Assembly: GCF_016653355.1 (NCBI RefSeq)
Contig: NZ_NHSK01000074.1
Span: forward strand, 8,178 to 72,177
Length of the DNA: 64,000 nt
Direction of reading: 5' to 3'
DNA from: Rhodoplanes elegans
GTDB taxonomy: Bacteria; Pseudomonadota; Alphaproteobacteria; Rhizobiales; Xanthobacteraceae
The notes under the pieces were generated by a model. The model ran no database searches. It saw nothing but the letters and a program-made list of their open reading frames with translations, and was not told the DNA's origin. Shown piece by piece: positions 29,915 to 38,526 of the stretch (the stretch's first letter is position 1; each line of letters begins with the position of its first letter). The translations under genes and the position numbers were made by a program.

Positions 29915-31424
29915 GACCCGCGCTGAGCGGAACATCCGGTGGATCGAGGAATTTTGCCGAATTCCAGAAGGGCGCGACGTCGGCAAGCCGGTTCGGCTCA
30001 GGCCATGGCAGCGCGACGAGATTCGTAAGATCTACGACAACCCGGCCGGCACGCGCCGGGCGATCCTGAGCTTCGGGCGGAAGAACGCCAAGACGACGCT
30101 GTCGGCGTTCCTCTTGCTTCTCCACCTGTGCGGCCCGGAGGCGCGGCCGAACTCGCAACTGTTCTCGGCGGCGCAATCCAGGGATCAGGCCGCGCTGCTG
30201 TTCGCGCTGGCTGCGAAGATTGTCCGCATGTCGCCGGACCTCTTGGGCGTGGTAACGCCACGCGACACGGCAAAGCAATTGTACTGTTCCGATCTCGGGA
30301 CGCTATACCGAGCGCTGTCGGCAGAGGCCAGCACGGCATACGGGCTCAGCCCGGTGTTCATCGTCCACGACGAGCTTGGCCAGGTGAAGGGGCCGCGTTC
30401 CGAACTCTACGAGGCGCTGGAGACAGCAACCGGGGCGCAGGACAGTCCGCTATCGATCATCATCTCGACACAAGCGCCGACTGATTCAGACCTGTTGTCG
30501 CTTCTGATTGATGATGCGATGGCTGGGCACGACCCGCGGGTCACGGTCTCACTCTATACGGCGCCGCAAGAGGACGACCCGTTCGTCGAGGCGACCATCC
30601 GAAAGGCCAACCCGGCGTTCGGAGACTTCCTGAACGCCACCGAAGTCCTGGCGATGGCGGCTGACGCCAAGCGGATGCCGAGCCGCGAGTCGGAGTACCG
30701 CAACCTCGTCCTCAACCAGCGCGTCGAAGCGGCGTCACCGTTCGTTTCTCGTGCCCTGTGGCAGTCCTGTGGCGCCGACCCGTTGTCGATCGAAGACGTT
30801 GAGGTGTACGGCGGACTGGACCTCTCAGCGGTCAACGATCTGACAGCGCTGGTCCTGATTGGAAAGGTCTCCGGGGTTTGGCAAGTCCACCCCACGTTCT
30901 GGCTCCCCCGTGACGGGCTGGCAGACAAATCAAGGACTGATCGCGTCCCCTATGATCTGTGGGAGCGGCAGGGTCAGCTTTGCACCGCGCCTGGGCGATC
31001 GATCGACTATGAGTTTGTGGCGAGCATTTTGCGCGAACAATGCCGAGCGCTCGACATTCGCAAGATCGCGTTCGACCGTTGGAACTTCAAGCACCTCAAA
31101 CCGTGGCTGCTTCAAGCCGGGTTCACAGAGGACGAGATCGCGGAACGGTTCGTCGAGTTCGGGCAGGGCTTCCAGTCGATGAGCCCGGCGCTGCGCGACC
31201 TCGAAAGTGAGATCTTGAACGGCCGGATCGCACACGGCAACCACCCGGTTCTTGCGATGTGTGCGGCGAACGCCGTGGTGCAGACAGACCCGAGCGGGAA
31301 TCGCAAGTTGGCGAAGAACAAGAGCAGCGGGCGGATCGACGGCATGGTTGCTCTTACCATGGCAATGGGCGCGGCGCCGTCGGAAGACGAATCCGCCCCC
31401 CGCCCCTTCATCACCTTCCTCTGA
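29862..31424 (+). CDS. terL: Terminase large subunit
   Basis: A packaging ATPase and nuclease of up to 520 residues. LSFGRKNAKTT is the Walker A-like motif and FIVHDELGQ the Walker B; the C-terminal nuclease includes GLDLSAVNDLTALVLI. The family core starts at NIRWIEEFCRIPEGRD. No ATG or GTG precedes the core, so translation probably begins at TTG 29862, overlapping terS by 53 bases, or at another non-standard codon. Confidence 0.93.
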   Translation: MTRKSPNRSKARSLGRPETRAERNIRWIEEFCRIPEGRDVGKPVRLRPWQRDEIRKIYDNPAGTRRAILSFGRKNAKTTLSAFLLLLHLCGPEARPNSQLFSAAQSRDQAALLFALAAKIVRMSPDLLGVVTPRDTAKQLYCSDLGTLYRALSAEASTAYGLSPVFIVHDELGQVKGPRSELYEALETATGAQDSPLSIIISTQAPTDSDLLSLLIDDAMAGHDPRVTVSLYTAPQEDDPFVEATIRKANPAFGDFLNATEVLAMAADAKRMPSRESEYRNLVLNQRVEAASPFVSRALWQSCGADPLSIEDVEVYGGLDLSAVNDLTALVLIGKVSGVWQVHPTFWLPRDGLADKSRTDRVPYDLWERQGQLCTAPGRSIDYEFVASILREQCRALDIRKIAFDRWNFKHLKPWLLQAGFTEDEIAERFVEFGQGFQSMSPALRDLESEILNGRIAHGNHPVLAMCAANAVVQTDPSGNRKLAKNKSSGRIDGMVALTMAMGAAPSEDESAPRPFITFL

Positions 31425-31436
31425 GGCATCGGTCGT

Positions 31437-33614
31437 ATGAGCTGGAGGAAGTGGCTGTTCTGGAAGACTCCGACCGAGGTCAAAGCGGTCGAGTTTTCGC
31501 CGGAACTGCTCTCCGCGATCCTGACCGGGTCGTGGGGCGGCCCGGCCAAGTCCGGCGCCTCGGTGTCGACCGGCTCGGCCCTGCAGGTGGCGGCGTGGTG
31601 GCGCGGCATCAACGTGATCGCCGACGGCATCCGCCAACTGCCGGTCGAGATCTACCGCGAGCTGCCGGACGGCCGCGGCTCGGAGCCGGCCAAGGACCAC
31701 CCGCTCTACGACGTTCTGCGGCACAAGCCGAACCAGCACCAGAGCGCGGCCGACTTCTGGGGCACGGTGCTGCTGCACGCCGCCGGCGCCGGCCGGTCGG
31801 TGAGCTACAAGAACACGGTCGCCGGGCAGGTCCGTGAGCTCATCCCGGTCCGGCCGGACTGGGCGCATGTCGAGACGCTGGCCGACATGAGTCTGCGCTA
31901 CCGCGTGACGTTCGAGAACTCGCGCAGCGCGACGCTCGAGCAGAACGAGGTGTTCCATCTCCGCGGCCCGAGCTGGGACGGCGTGGACGGGCTCAACCCG
32001 GTCGACCTCGGTCGCGAGGCGCTCGGCCTCGCCATGGCGACCGAAGAAAGCCATGCGAGGTTCCACGCCAACGGCGCGCGGCCCAGCGGCGCGCTGGTCG
32101 CGGACAAGGCGGCGAAGGCACTTGACCCTGCGGAGATCGACCGGCTCCGCGCGATGTTCGAGGAGAAGTACGTCGGCACGGCCAATGCCGGGAAGCCGAT
32201 GATCCTGCAGGGCGGGCTCGACTGGAAGCAGATGCAGATGACGGGCGTCGACGCCCAGCATCTCGAAACCCGCAAGCACCAGGTCGCCGAGATCGCCCGC
32301 GTGCTCCGGCTGTGGCCGATCATGCTCGGGCTCGGCGGCGACGAGAGCCCGACGTTCGCGAGCGCCCTGGAGTTCATGCGGGCGCACGTCCGGTTCAGCC
32401 TGCAGCCGTGGCTCACGTCTATCAAGGGGGCGATCGAGTGCCAGCTTCTGACGCCTGAGGAGAGGCGCGAAGGCTACCACGTCAAGATCGACACGGCCGA
32501 ACTGCTCCGCGGGTCACCGCAAGAGCGCGCCGAGGCCTACAAGGCCGCGCTCGGGACGAACTCGTCGCCGGGTTGGGTGTCGATCAACGAGGTCCGCGAG
32601 GACGACGGGTGGAATCCGCTTGAGGGTGACCAGTTTTCGCGCCCGTGGACGCCGAAAGACTACGGCATGGACGGCGGAACCGCTGACGATCAGGGCGCGC
32701 TAGCTGATGGCGAGTTCTACGACGAGAACGGCGACCCGGTCGAGCCCGATCAGATCGTGAAGGTCGACGGCGAATGGTACGAGATCAAGCGGAAGGTTAG
32801 CAAGAAACCGGCCGGTGGCGCGCGACCGGACTTTCGCGAGGAGCTGCACCGCCGGGACCGCGGCGGACGGTTCGCGCCGAAGCCCGATGCCAACCGCGGC
32901 GCCGCGCCGTCTCGTGATTATTCCAGCTATACCATGGACGACGGCGCGCTCCGGGCCGGGCGCGACGCTGGGATCTGGACCGACGAGGCCGACGCGAAGC
33001 GGCTGGTCGACAAGATGATGTCCGGGGTGCCGGTGGGTGAGCGGCTGCAGGTGACCGTGACGCGCATGCCGTCCGGCGACATCTTCGTCCGCGGGCAATC
33101 GGCCGGCGCGCGCGTCGAGCGCAGCTTTACGCGCGACGTCGAGTACGAGGCCGAGACGGGCCGCGTCGGTTACAAGGCCCGACACGAGCTGTTCTCGCTC
33201 GCGCCGAGCTATCAAGGCGGCGGGCACGCCAAGAAGATGCTCCGCGACGCGATCGACGAGTATCGGGCTCGCGGAATCACGGCGATCGAAGCGCAAGCGA
33301 ACATCGACAAGGGCGGGTACGTGTGGGCGCGCCTCGGTTTCCGGCCACAGGCGCGAGCGACGAGGTTGATCAGGTCGGACACGCTCGATCACGTCGCGAA
33401 GTCGACGAAGCTCTCCGCTGCGCACAAGAAAATCATCACGGACATCGTGAACAACAGCAGCGACGACGACCTGATGTTCAACCTCGCCGCAGCGCGCGGC
33501 CCGCGCGGCAAGAAGATCGGGTACAGCCTGCTCGCCGGCTCAAACTGGTTCGGACGGCTCGACCTCACAAACGCAAAGGCCTACCGACGCGCCGTAAGGG
33601 CTTTGGCGTCCTGA
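31437..33614 (+). CDS. HK97-type portal protein with C-terminal extension
   Basis: A 725-residue protein. Residues 1-420 are an HK97-family portal (ALQVAAWWRGINVIADGIRQ, NEVFHLRGPSWDGVDGLNP, GLGGDESPTFASALEFMRAH). A further 300 residues include a GNAT-like segment (APSYQGGGHAKKMLRDAIDE, ANIDKGGYVWARLGF) otherwise seen at the end of head-associated proteins. The portal forms the packaging and ejection channel; the extension may sit inside the capsid. HK97 portals are usually near 400 residues, so this is a large fusion. Confidence 0.9.
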   Translation: MSWRKWLFWKTPTEVKAVEFSPELLSAILTGSWGGPAKSGASVSTGSALQVAAWWRGINVIADGIRQLPVEIYRELPDGRGSEPAKDHPLYDVLRHKPNQHQSAADFWGTVLLHAAGAGRSVSYKNTVAGQVRELIPVRPDWAHVETLADMSLRYRVTFENSRSATLEQNEVFHLRGPSWDGVDGLNPVDLGREALGLAMATEESHARFHANGARPSGALVADKAAKALDPAEIDRLRAMFEEKYVGTANAGKPMILQGGLDWKQMQMTGVDAQHLETRKHQVAEIARVLRLWPIMLGLGGDESPTFASALEFMRAHVRFSLQPWLTSIKGAIECQLLTPEERREGYHVKIDTAELLRGSPQERAEAYKAALGTNSSPGWVSINEVREDDGWNPLEGDQFSRPWTPKDYGMDGGTADDQGALADGEFYDENGDPVEPDQIVKVDGEWYEIKRKVSKKPAGGARPDFREELHRRDRGGRFAPKPDANRGAAPSRDYSSYTMDDGALRAGRDAGIWTDEADAKRLVDKMMSGVPVGERLQVTVTRMPSGDIFVRGQSAGARVERSFTRDVEYEAETGRVGYKARHELFSLAPSYQGGGHAKKMLRDAIDEYRARGITAIEAQANIDKGGYVWARLGFRPQARATRLIRSDTLDHVAKSTKLSAAHKKIITDIVNNSSDDDLMFNLAAARGPRGKKIGYSLLAGSNWFGRLDLTNAKAYRRAVRALAS

Positions 33615-33805
33615 TCAATCTGATCTGGCGTTGTCTTGGTCTGCACCATCAGCGTCAGCAGCATGGAGACGGGCTTCGGAACAGGGTACTCACCGGAAAG
33701 CCACCGCCTGACCTGCCGTCCGTTGCCGTGGCCTAGAAAGCGACCGGCGGACTCTTGGGAAAGCCTGAGTTTGTTGAGGGCGGCGCGTAGCTGAGACGGG
33801 GTCAT
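33581..33805 (-). CDS. XRE-like regulator of a late-region cassette
   Basis: A 74-residue helix-turn-helix protein (RLSQESAGRFLGHGNGRQVR, RWLSGEYPVPKP) of the type that binds as a dimer. It lies antisense inside the late block, overlapping the portal stop by 34 bases, and follows a small gene transcribed from its own sigma-70-like promoter. It probably represses that promoter. Confidence 0.75.
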   Translation of the reverse strand: MTPSQLRAALNKLRLSQESAGRFLGHGNGRQVRRWLSGEYPVPKPVSMLLTLMVQTKTTPDQIDQDAKALTARR

Positions 33806-33807
33806 GG

Positions 33808-34035
33808 TCAGCCCCGCATCTTCGCCTGCCGTTGGTTCGGGGTCAGCGCAAACCACCGGCGATTGATCTCGGCAGAAATCAGGTCGAGATTGCGCTGAGC
33901 CATGGCGCGGGTCTGGGGCCGGCTGGTGGTGTCGGCGACGTCCTGGAGCCGGAGCTGCTCGGCTCCGAGTTGTTCGGTGGCCCATGTCCGGTACTCGGCG
34001 CGGGCGGCGGCGGCGGTGTTGAGGTTGGTGGTCAC
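33808..34035 (-). CDS. Small helical protein paired with XRE regulator
   Basis: A 75-residue protein (ARAEYRTWATEQLGAEQLRL, INRRWFALTPNQRQAKM). GTG 34035 has GGAGG eight bases upstream. The two-gene order (small protein, then XRE regulator) recalls toxin-antitoxin loci, but no toxin fold is recognised. Confidence 0.7.
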   Translation of the reverse strand: MTTNLNTAAAARAEYRTWATEQLGAEQLRLQDVADTTSRPQTRAMAQRNLDLISAEINRRWFALTPNQRQAKMRG

Positions 34036-34062
34036 TGGTTTCCCCTCCGTTTCAATATCTGA

Positions 34063-34091
34063 ACTATAGCGGACAACTCGTCCTAGGTCAA
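34063..34091 (-). promoter_or_regulatory. Strong promoter of the antisense cassette
   Basis: On the minus strand TTGACC (34091-34086), 17 bases, TATAGT (34068-34063): one of the best sigma-70 matches in the window. An imperfect inverted repeat (GTTCA-N5-TGAAAC, about 34046-34061) just downstream could be the site for the cassette regulator. It should be active in the lysogen. Confidence 0.75.
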
Positions 34092-34099
34092 GCGGTCCT

Positions 34100-34270
34100 A
34101 TGAAAGATTCCGTGGTCTACGACTTTTCCGGTTTTGCTCCGGCTGATGCGACCGACGGCACGGAAGAACTCCTGCCGGACGGCGATCTCGACGACCTCGA
34201 CGATGACGAGGCGCTGGTCGGGTTGCTGAAAGATGCCATCGCCGCCGGGGCGGCTGGCGAGAAGGACTAA
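34100..34270 (+). CDS. Acidic head-module peptide, 56 aa
   Basis: A 56-residue, very acidic protein (GDLDDLDDDEALVGLLKDAI) starting immediately beyond the antisense promoter and ending four bases before the protease gene. Similar small acidic frames often precede prohead proteases. Function unknown. Confidence 0.6.
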   Translation: MKDSVVYDFSGFAPADATDGTEELLPDGDLDDLDDDEALVGLLKDAIAAGAAGEKD

Positions 34271-34274
34271 CGCA

Positions 34275-35009
34275 ATGGACATCCACGTCCTCGGCGCATC
34301 GCTCGAAATCAAGTTCATGGACGGCGGCGACTGCGCGCCCGGCACGTTCGAGGGCCTGGGAGCGGTTTTCGGCAACGTCGACAGCGTCGGGGATCTGATC
34401 GAGCCCGGCGCGTTTTCCAAATCGCTCTACGCCTGCAAGGCCTGCGGCAAGTACCCGCCGATGCGCAAGATGCACGGCATGGGCGCGTCGAGCCTCGACC
34501 CGATCGGGGTCTGGGATCACATGGAGGAGGACAGCCGCGGCCTGATTGTCAAGGGCCGGCTCGTTGGGCTCGACACCGAGCAGGGCAAATGGAACTACGC
34601 GCAGCTCCGCGAAGGCGCGCTGAAGGGCCTCTCGATCGGCTACCGCGTGTCGCCGAATGGCTCGCGCCGCGGCTCCGGCAAGATGGGCGAGCCAGCCCGC
34701 TACCTGAAACAGATCGACCTCAAGGAGGTCAGCCTCGTCGACATGCCGGCGAACGCGCTGGCCACGGTCACGGCGATGAAGAGCCTGTACGGCGCCGCCG
34801 CCGACATCAGTTTCGATCCTCGCGAGATGGAGGGCGCCCTGCGTGATGCCGGGCTCTCGCGCGCCGACGCCGTCAAGGGCGTGGCGGTCTTCCGCACCTA
34901 CCTCCGGCGTGATGCCGGGGATGCCGATCCTGCCCTTCGTGACGAAGCGGCCGCGGCTGAGCTGGTCACTGCCATCAAGGCGGCGGCCGATCGCCTCCGG
35001 GCCCTGTAG
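34275..35009 (+). CDS. HK97-family prohead protease
   Basis: A 244-residue serine protease. FEGLGAVFGNVDSVGDLIEP, the catalytic His region MRKMHGMG and the Ser region LKGLSIGY match HK97 gp4. It cleaves the capsid N-terminal delta domain during maturation. ATG 34275 fits the family start. It ends with TAG, 25 bases before the capsid gene. Confidence 0.93.
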   Translation: MDIHVLGASLEIKFMDGGDCAPGTFEGLGAVFGNVDSVGDLIEPGAFSKSLYACKACGKYPPMRKMHGMGASSLDPIGVWDHMEEDSRGLIVKGRLVGLDTEQGKWNYAQLREGALKGLSIGYRVSPNGSRRGSGKMGEPARYLKQIDLKEVSLVDMPANALATVTAMKSLYGAAADISFDPREMEGALRDAGLSRADAVKGVAVFRTYLRRDAGDADPALRDEAAAAELVTAIKAAADRLRAL

Positions 35010-35034
35010 CCCGACCGCACGAAGGACCATCATC

Positions 35035-36297
35035 ATGGAAGACGCGAAGCAGGCCATCGACGGCCTGATGACGGCGTTCGAGGAGTTCAAGTCCACGAAC
35101 GACGCCCGTCTGAAGGAGATCGAGAAGAAGGGCACGGCCGACCCGGTCGTGACCGACAAGCTCAGCAAGATCGAGAACACGATCGCTGGCTTCGAGGGCA
35201 TCAACCAGCGGCTCACCCAGGCCGAGGCGCAGAAGAAGGCGCTCGACGACCTGAAGAGCCAGTTCGACGCGATCGAGCTGAAGGTCGGGCGCATCGTCGG
35301 CAAGCCGCGCGACGAGGGCGAGAAGAAGGGGCGGGTCGAGACTTGGCTGCGCGCCGCTTGGCGGGCTCATGCCGTCGGCAAGACCAACCTCTCGGCCGAT
35401 GAGGCCAAGGCCCTCGACGCGGTCGAGACCGAGATGAAGGCCCTCAACGTCGGCACCGACACAGCCGGCGGATTCCTCGCGCCCACCGAGTATGTGCGCG
35501 AGATCATCAAGGGCATCACCGATGTCAGTCCGGTTCGCAGTCTCGTCCGGGTGCGCCCAACGGCGAACAAGGCCATCCAGATCCCGGCTCGCCGCGGTCA
35601 GTTCGCCGCGCAGCGCGTCGGCGAGCAGGGCACGCGCACCGAGACGACCGGTCTCACCTACGGTCTGGAGGAGATCACCGCGCCGGAGATGTACGCGCTG
35701 GTCGACATCTCCCGGCAGATGATCGACGACGCGGCCTTCGATATGGAGGGCGAGATCCGGATGGAGGCCGAGGAGCAGTTCGCCGTGAAGGAGGGCGCCG
35801 AGTTCGTCTCCGGCACCGGCGTCGGCCAGCTCGAAGGCATCCTGTCGAATTCGTCCGTCGCCGAGACCAACTCCGGCGCCGCGACGGCGATCGCCGCGGA
35901 CGGCATGATCAATCTCTTCCACGGCATCAAGACGGCCTACACGCGGAATGCCACTTGGGTCCTCAACCGGACCACGCTGGGCTCGGTTCGGAAGCTCAAG
36001 GACACGACGAACCAGTACCTGTGGCAGCCCGGCGTCGCCAACGGCGTCCCGAACTCGATCCTGGGCGCGCCCTATGTCGAGGTGCCGGACATGCCGAACG
36101 AGGCGGCGAACGCCTACCCGGTGGCGTTCGGCGACTTCCGGCGCGCCTACACGCTGGTAGATCGCATCGTGATGGAACTGCTGCGTGACCCCTACACGCA
36201 GGCCACCAGCGGCAACATCCGCTTCCAGTTCTGGAAGCGGGTCGGCGGCAAGGTCACGCTCGCCGAGGCGATTCGGAAAATGAAGTGTTCGACCTGA
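35035..36297 (+). CDS. HK97-family major capsid protein
   Basis: A 420-residue protein. The first 110 residues are a coiled-coil scaffolding (delta) domain (KSTNDARLKEIEKKG) expected to be cut off by the protease. The fold then follows HK97: NVGTDTAGGFLAPTEYVREI, SPVRSLVRVRPTANKAIQIP and the C-terminal DPYTQATSGNIRFQFWKRVG. It builds the icosahedral shell. Confidence 0.95.
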   Translation: MEDAKQAIDGLMTAFEEFKSTNDARLKEIEKKGTADPVVTDKLSKIENTIAGFEGINQRLTQAEAQKKALDDLKSQFDAIELKVGRIVGKPRDEGEKKGRVETWLRAAWRAHAVGKTNLSADEAKALDAVETEMKALNVGTDTAGGFLAPTEYVREIIKGITDVSPVRSLVRVRPTANKAIQIPARRGQFAAQRVGEQGTRTETTGLTYGLEEITAPEMYALVDISRQMIDDAAFDMEGEIRMEAEEQFAVKEGAEFVSGTGVGQLEGILSNSSVAETNSGAATAIAADGMINLFHGIKTAYTRNATWVLNRTTLGSVRKLKDTTNQYLWQPGVANGVPNSILGAPYVEVPDMPNEAANAYPVAFGDFRRAYTLVDRIVMELLRDPYTQATSGNIRFQFWKRVGGKVTLAEAIRKMKCST

Positions 36298-36370
36298 CGA
36301 AGGTCCGGCGCCGTCGGCCCCGGCCGGCGGCGTTCACCTCTCCCGCAATCAGAACTGAGGACAGATCGTC

Positions 36371-36793
36371 ATGGACGACCTCTACAGCTCCCTCAAGGTG
36401 ACCCGTGTCATCCCGCCCGTCGCGGTCGGCACCACGGGCACCGGCCAGACCGGCAAGATCATTGATCGGCAGGGCTACGTCGGCCCGGTCCTGTTCACCG
36501 TCGGCTACGGAGCCATCACGTCGAGCACCGCGGTGTTCACGGTAACGGTGAAGGAGGGCGATGTCACCGGCACGCTCACCTCCGTGGCCGACACCGACCT
36601 GATCGGCACCGAGTCCGCGGCCGGCCTCGCCGCCGGCGCCCGCACGTCGAACTCGACCAAGCTGGTCACCAAGAAGATCGCCTACAAGGGCGCCAAGCGG
36701 TACGTGCAGTGCAACGTGAAGAGCACTGCCACGGCCGGCACCCCGGTGCACGTCGACGCGTTCCAGCGCGCCGCGTCCGCCCCGGCGAGCTGA
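36371..36793 (+). CDS. Probable head decoration or accessory protein
   Basis: A 140-residue Gly/Thr-rich, beta-strand-rich protein (GPVLFTVGYGAITSSTAVFT). The position right after the capsid and the composition suggest an outer capsid or head-completion protein. No precise family recognised. A strong hairpin follows. Confidence 0.65.
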   Translation: MDDLYSSLKVTRVIPPVAVGTTGTGQTGKIIDRQGYVGPVLFTVGYGAITSSTAVFTVTVKEGDVTGTLTSVADTDLIGTESAAGLAAGARTSNSTKLVTKKIAYKGAKRYVQCNVKSTATAGTPVHVDAFQRAASAPAS

Positions 36794-36805
36794 TCACGAC
36801 ACTTG

Positions 36806-36836
36806 CCCCGGGCCGGCCCCGAACTCCGGCCCGGGG
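36806..36836 (+). terminator. Hairpin after the capsid genes
   Basis: An 11-bp perfect stem (CCCCGGGCCGG with CCGGCCCGGGG, 9-base loop) is followed by TTCCTC. It could lower transcription of downstream genes relative to the capsid, or stabilise the capsid mRNA 3' end. Confidence 0.55.
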
Positions 36837-36870
36837 TTCCTCAGCGTCTCCGAACAGCGCAGGACACGAG

Positions 36871-38244
36871 ATGAGCCTCGACAACGGCGAGCGCCAGGTC
36901 GCGCCGACCATCGACGGAATCCGGGCCGACCACGTCGCCCGCTACAGGTGGGCCGCCGAGCGGCTGCCGGCCGGCTCCCGCGTGCTCGACGCGGGCTGCG
37001 GCATCGGATACGGCGCCCGCATCCTGGCCGAGGCCGGCCACAAGGTCGTGGCGCTGGACCGCAGCGCCGAGGCGCTCGCCTACGGCCGCGAGCACTACGA
37101 CCACGAGGGCATCGCCTGGCGCACCGGCGACCTGTCCGACCTCGGCGTGCTGCCCATGCTCGACGCCGTGGTCTGCTTCGAGGCGATGGAGCACCTCGCC
37201 GAGCCGATCGCGTTCCTGCGTGAGGCCCGCCGGGTTGCGCCGCGGCTCCTGCTCTCCGTTCCGAACGAGCTCGGCATGCCGTTCGGCCGCCGCGGCTACG
37301 CCTTCCACCACCGGCACTACACGCCGGACCAGCTCGGATGGCACCTCGCTCGGGCCGGATTTGAGCCGAGCCTCTGCGGGTGGCAGGCGGACGCGGTCTC
37401 GCCAGTCATGGAAGAGTGGACGAGCACCGAGAGCTACCCGCGAACCCTAGTGGTCGACGCCAAGCGCGTCGCCCCGGCGCTGAACCTCGGCCCGGAGCCG
37501 GCCACGCCAGAGCGCGCCCCGCGCCACGTCGTCATCCTCGGGCTCGGCCCGTCGCTGGAGACCTTCGTCGACCTCGTGAAGCGCATGGGCGGCGCCTCGG
37601 CGCTCTGCGACGAGGTCTGGGGCATCAACGCGGTCGGCGACGTCATCGCGTGCGACAAAATTTTCCACCTTGACGACGTAAGGATCCAACAGGCGCGCGC
37701 CGAGGCATCTCCGACTAGCAACATCGCCGCGATGCTGCGCTGGATGAAGCGCCATCCCGGCCCGATCTACACCAGCCGGACCCATCCCGACTTCCCCGGC
37801 CTCGTCGAGTACCCGCTTCAGGACGTGCTCAACTCGATCGGGTTCGCCTACCTCAACAGCACCGCGGCCTACGCCGTGGCCTACGCGATTCACATCGGCG
37901 TACAGGAGATCGGCCTGTTCGGCCTGGACTTCAGCTACGCCAACAGCCACCAGGCCGAGAAGGGCCGCGGCTGCGTCGAGTTCCTGCTCGGCATCGCACA
38001 CGCCCGCGGCATCCGGATCGGGTTCCCCGAGACCACCACGCTGATGGACGCGTGCGCACCGAACGACGAGCGGCTCTACGGCTACGACACGGTCCACGTC
38101 GACCTCGCAGGCGGCGGCGACGAACCGATCACCGTGGCGCTCCGCGAGCGTGAGACGATCGCGACGGCGGCCGAGATCGAGGCCCGCTACGACCACGCCC
38201 GGCCCACCGTGCCGGCCGAGATGCTCGCCAAGGCCGCGGGCTGA
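36871..38244 (+). CDS. Methyltransferase fused to a DUF115-like domain
   Basis: A 457-residue two-domain protein. Residues 25-190 are a SAM-dependent methyltransferase (VLDAGCGIGYGARILAEAG, DAVVCFEAMEHLAEP, LLLSVPNELG). Residues 215-430 resemble DUF115/MptE-like sugar-transfer or pterin enzymes (VVILGLGPSLETFVDLVK, DEVWGINAVGDV, AYAIHIGVQEIGLFGLDFSY). Lying between capsid and connector genes, it may modify the virion or host surface sugars. There is no Trp-rich DNA-methylase motif, so DNA is an unlikely substrate. Confidence 0.82.
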   Translation: MSLDNGERQVAPTIDGIRADHVARYRWAAERLPAGSRVLDAGCGIGYGARILAEAGHKVVALDRSAEALAYGREHYDHEGIAWRTGDLSDLGVLPMLDAVVCFEAMEHLAEPIAFLREARRVAPRLLLSVPNELGMPFGRRGYAFHHRHYTPDQLGWHLARAGFEPSLCGWQADAVSPVMEEWTSTESYPRTLVVDAKRVAPALNLGPEPATPERAPRHVVILGLGPSLETFVDLVKRMGGASALCDEVWGINAVGDVIACDKIFHLDDVRIQQARAEASPTSNIAAMLRWMKRHPGPIYTSRTHPDFPGLVEYPLQDVLNSIGFAYLNSTAAYAVAYAIHIGVQEIGLFGLDFSYANSHQAEKGRGCVEFLLGIAHARGIRIGFPETTTLMDACAPNDERLYGYDTVHVDLAGGGDEPITVALRERETIATAAEIEARYDHARPTVPAEMLAKAAG

Positions 38245-38259
38245 CGACAGGAGATCTAC

Positions 38260-38526
38260 ATGGCGGCTGCGCAACTGATCGCGACCGGGGACACGGCGAC
38301 GAGCTCGTCCGACCAGACGGTCGCCGATGGCTCGACGCTGACCGTGGCGCTCAAAGGCGTCACGGGGTCTCAGGCCCGCGTCCTGATCGAGCTGAAGGAC
38401 GACGGCGGCACCTACAACGTGGTTGGCGAACTGAACTCGCTGCAGCCCGCCACTGTGATCGCGGCGCCCGGCGTCTACCGCCTCACCCGCGTCGCCGGCG
38501 CGACCTGCGGGGTCTACAGTGGGTAG
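38260..38526 (+). CDS. Small virion-like protein, 88 aa
   Basis: An 88-residue Thr/Val-rich beta protein (SDQTVADGSTLTVALKGVTG) ending GVYRLTRVAGATCGVYSG, similar in style to small Ig-like head-surface proteins. It overlaps the SGNH hydrolase start by eight bases. Confidence 0.6.
   Translation: MAAAQLIATGDTATSSSDQTVADGSTLTVALKGVTGSQARVLIELKDDGGTYNVVGELNSLQPATVIAAPGVYRLTRVAGATCGVYSG

Noticed and set aside
30930-32480. A 516-codon minus-strand frame over terminase and portal
   Set aside because: Antisense shadow of two well-identified genes, without plausible domains.
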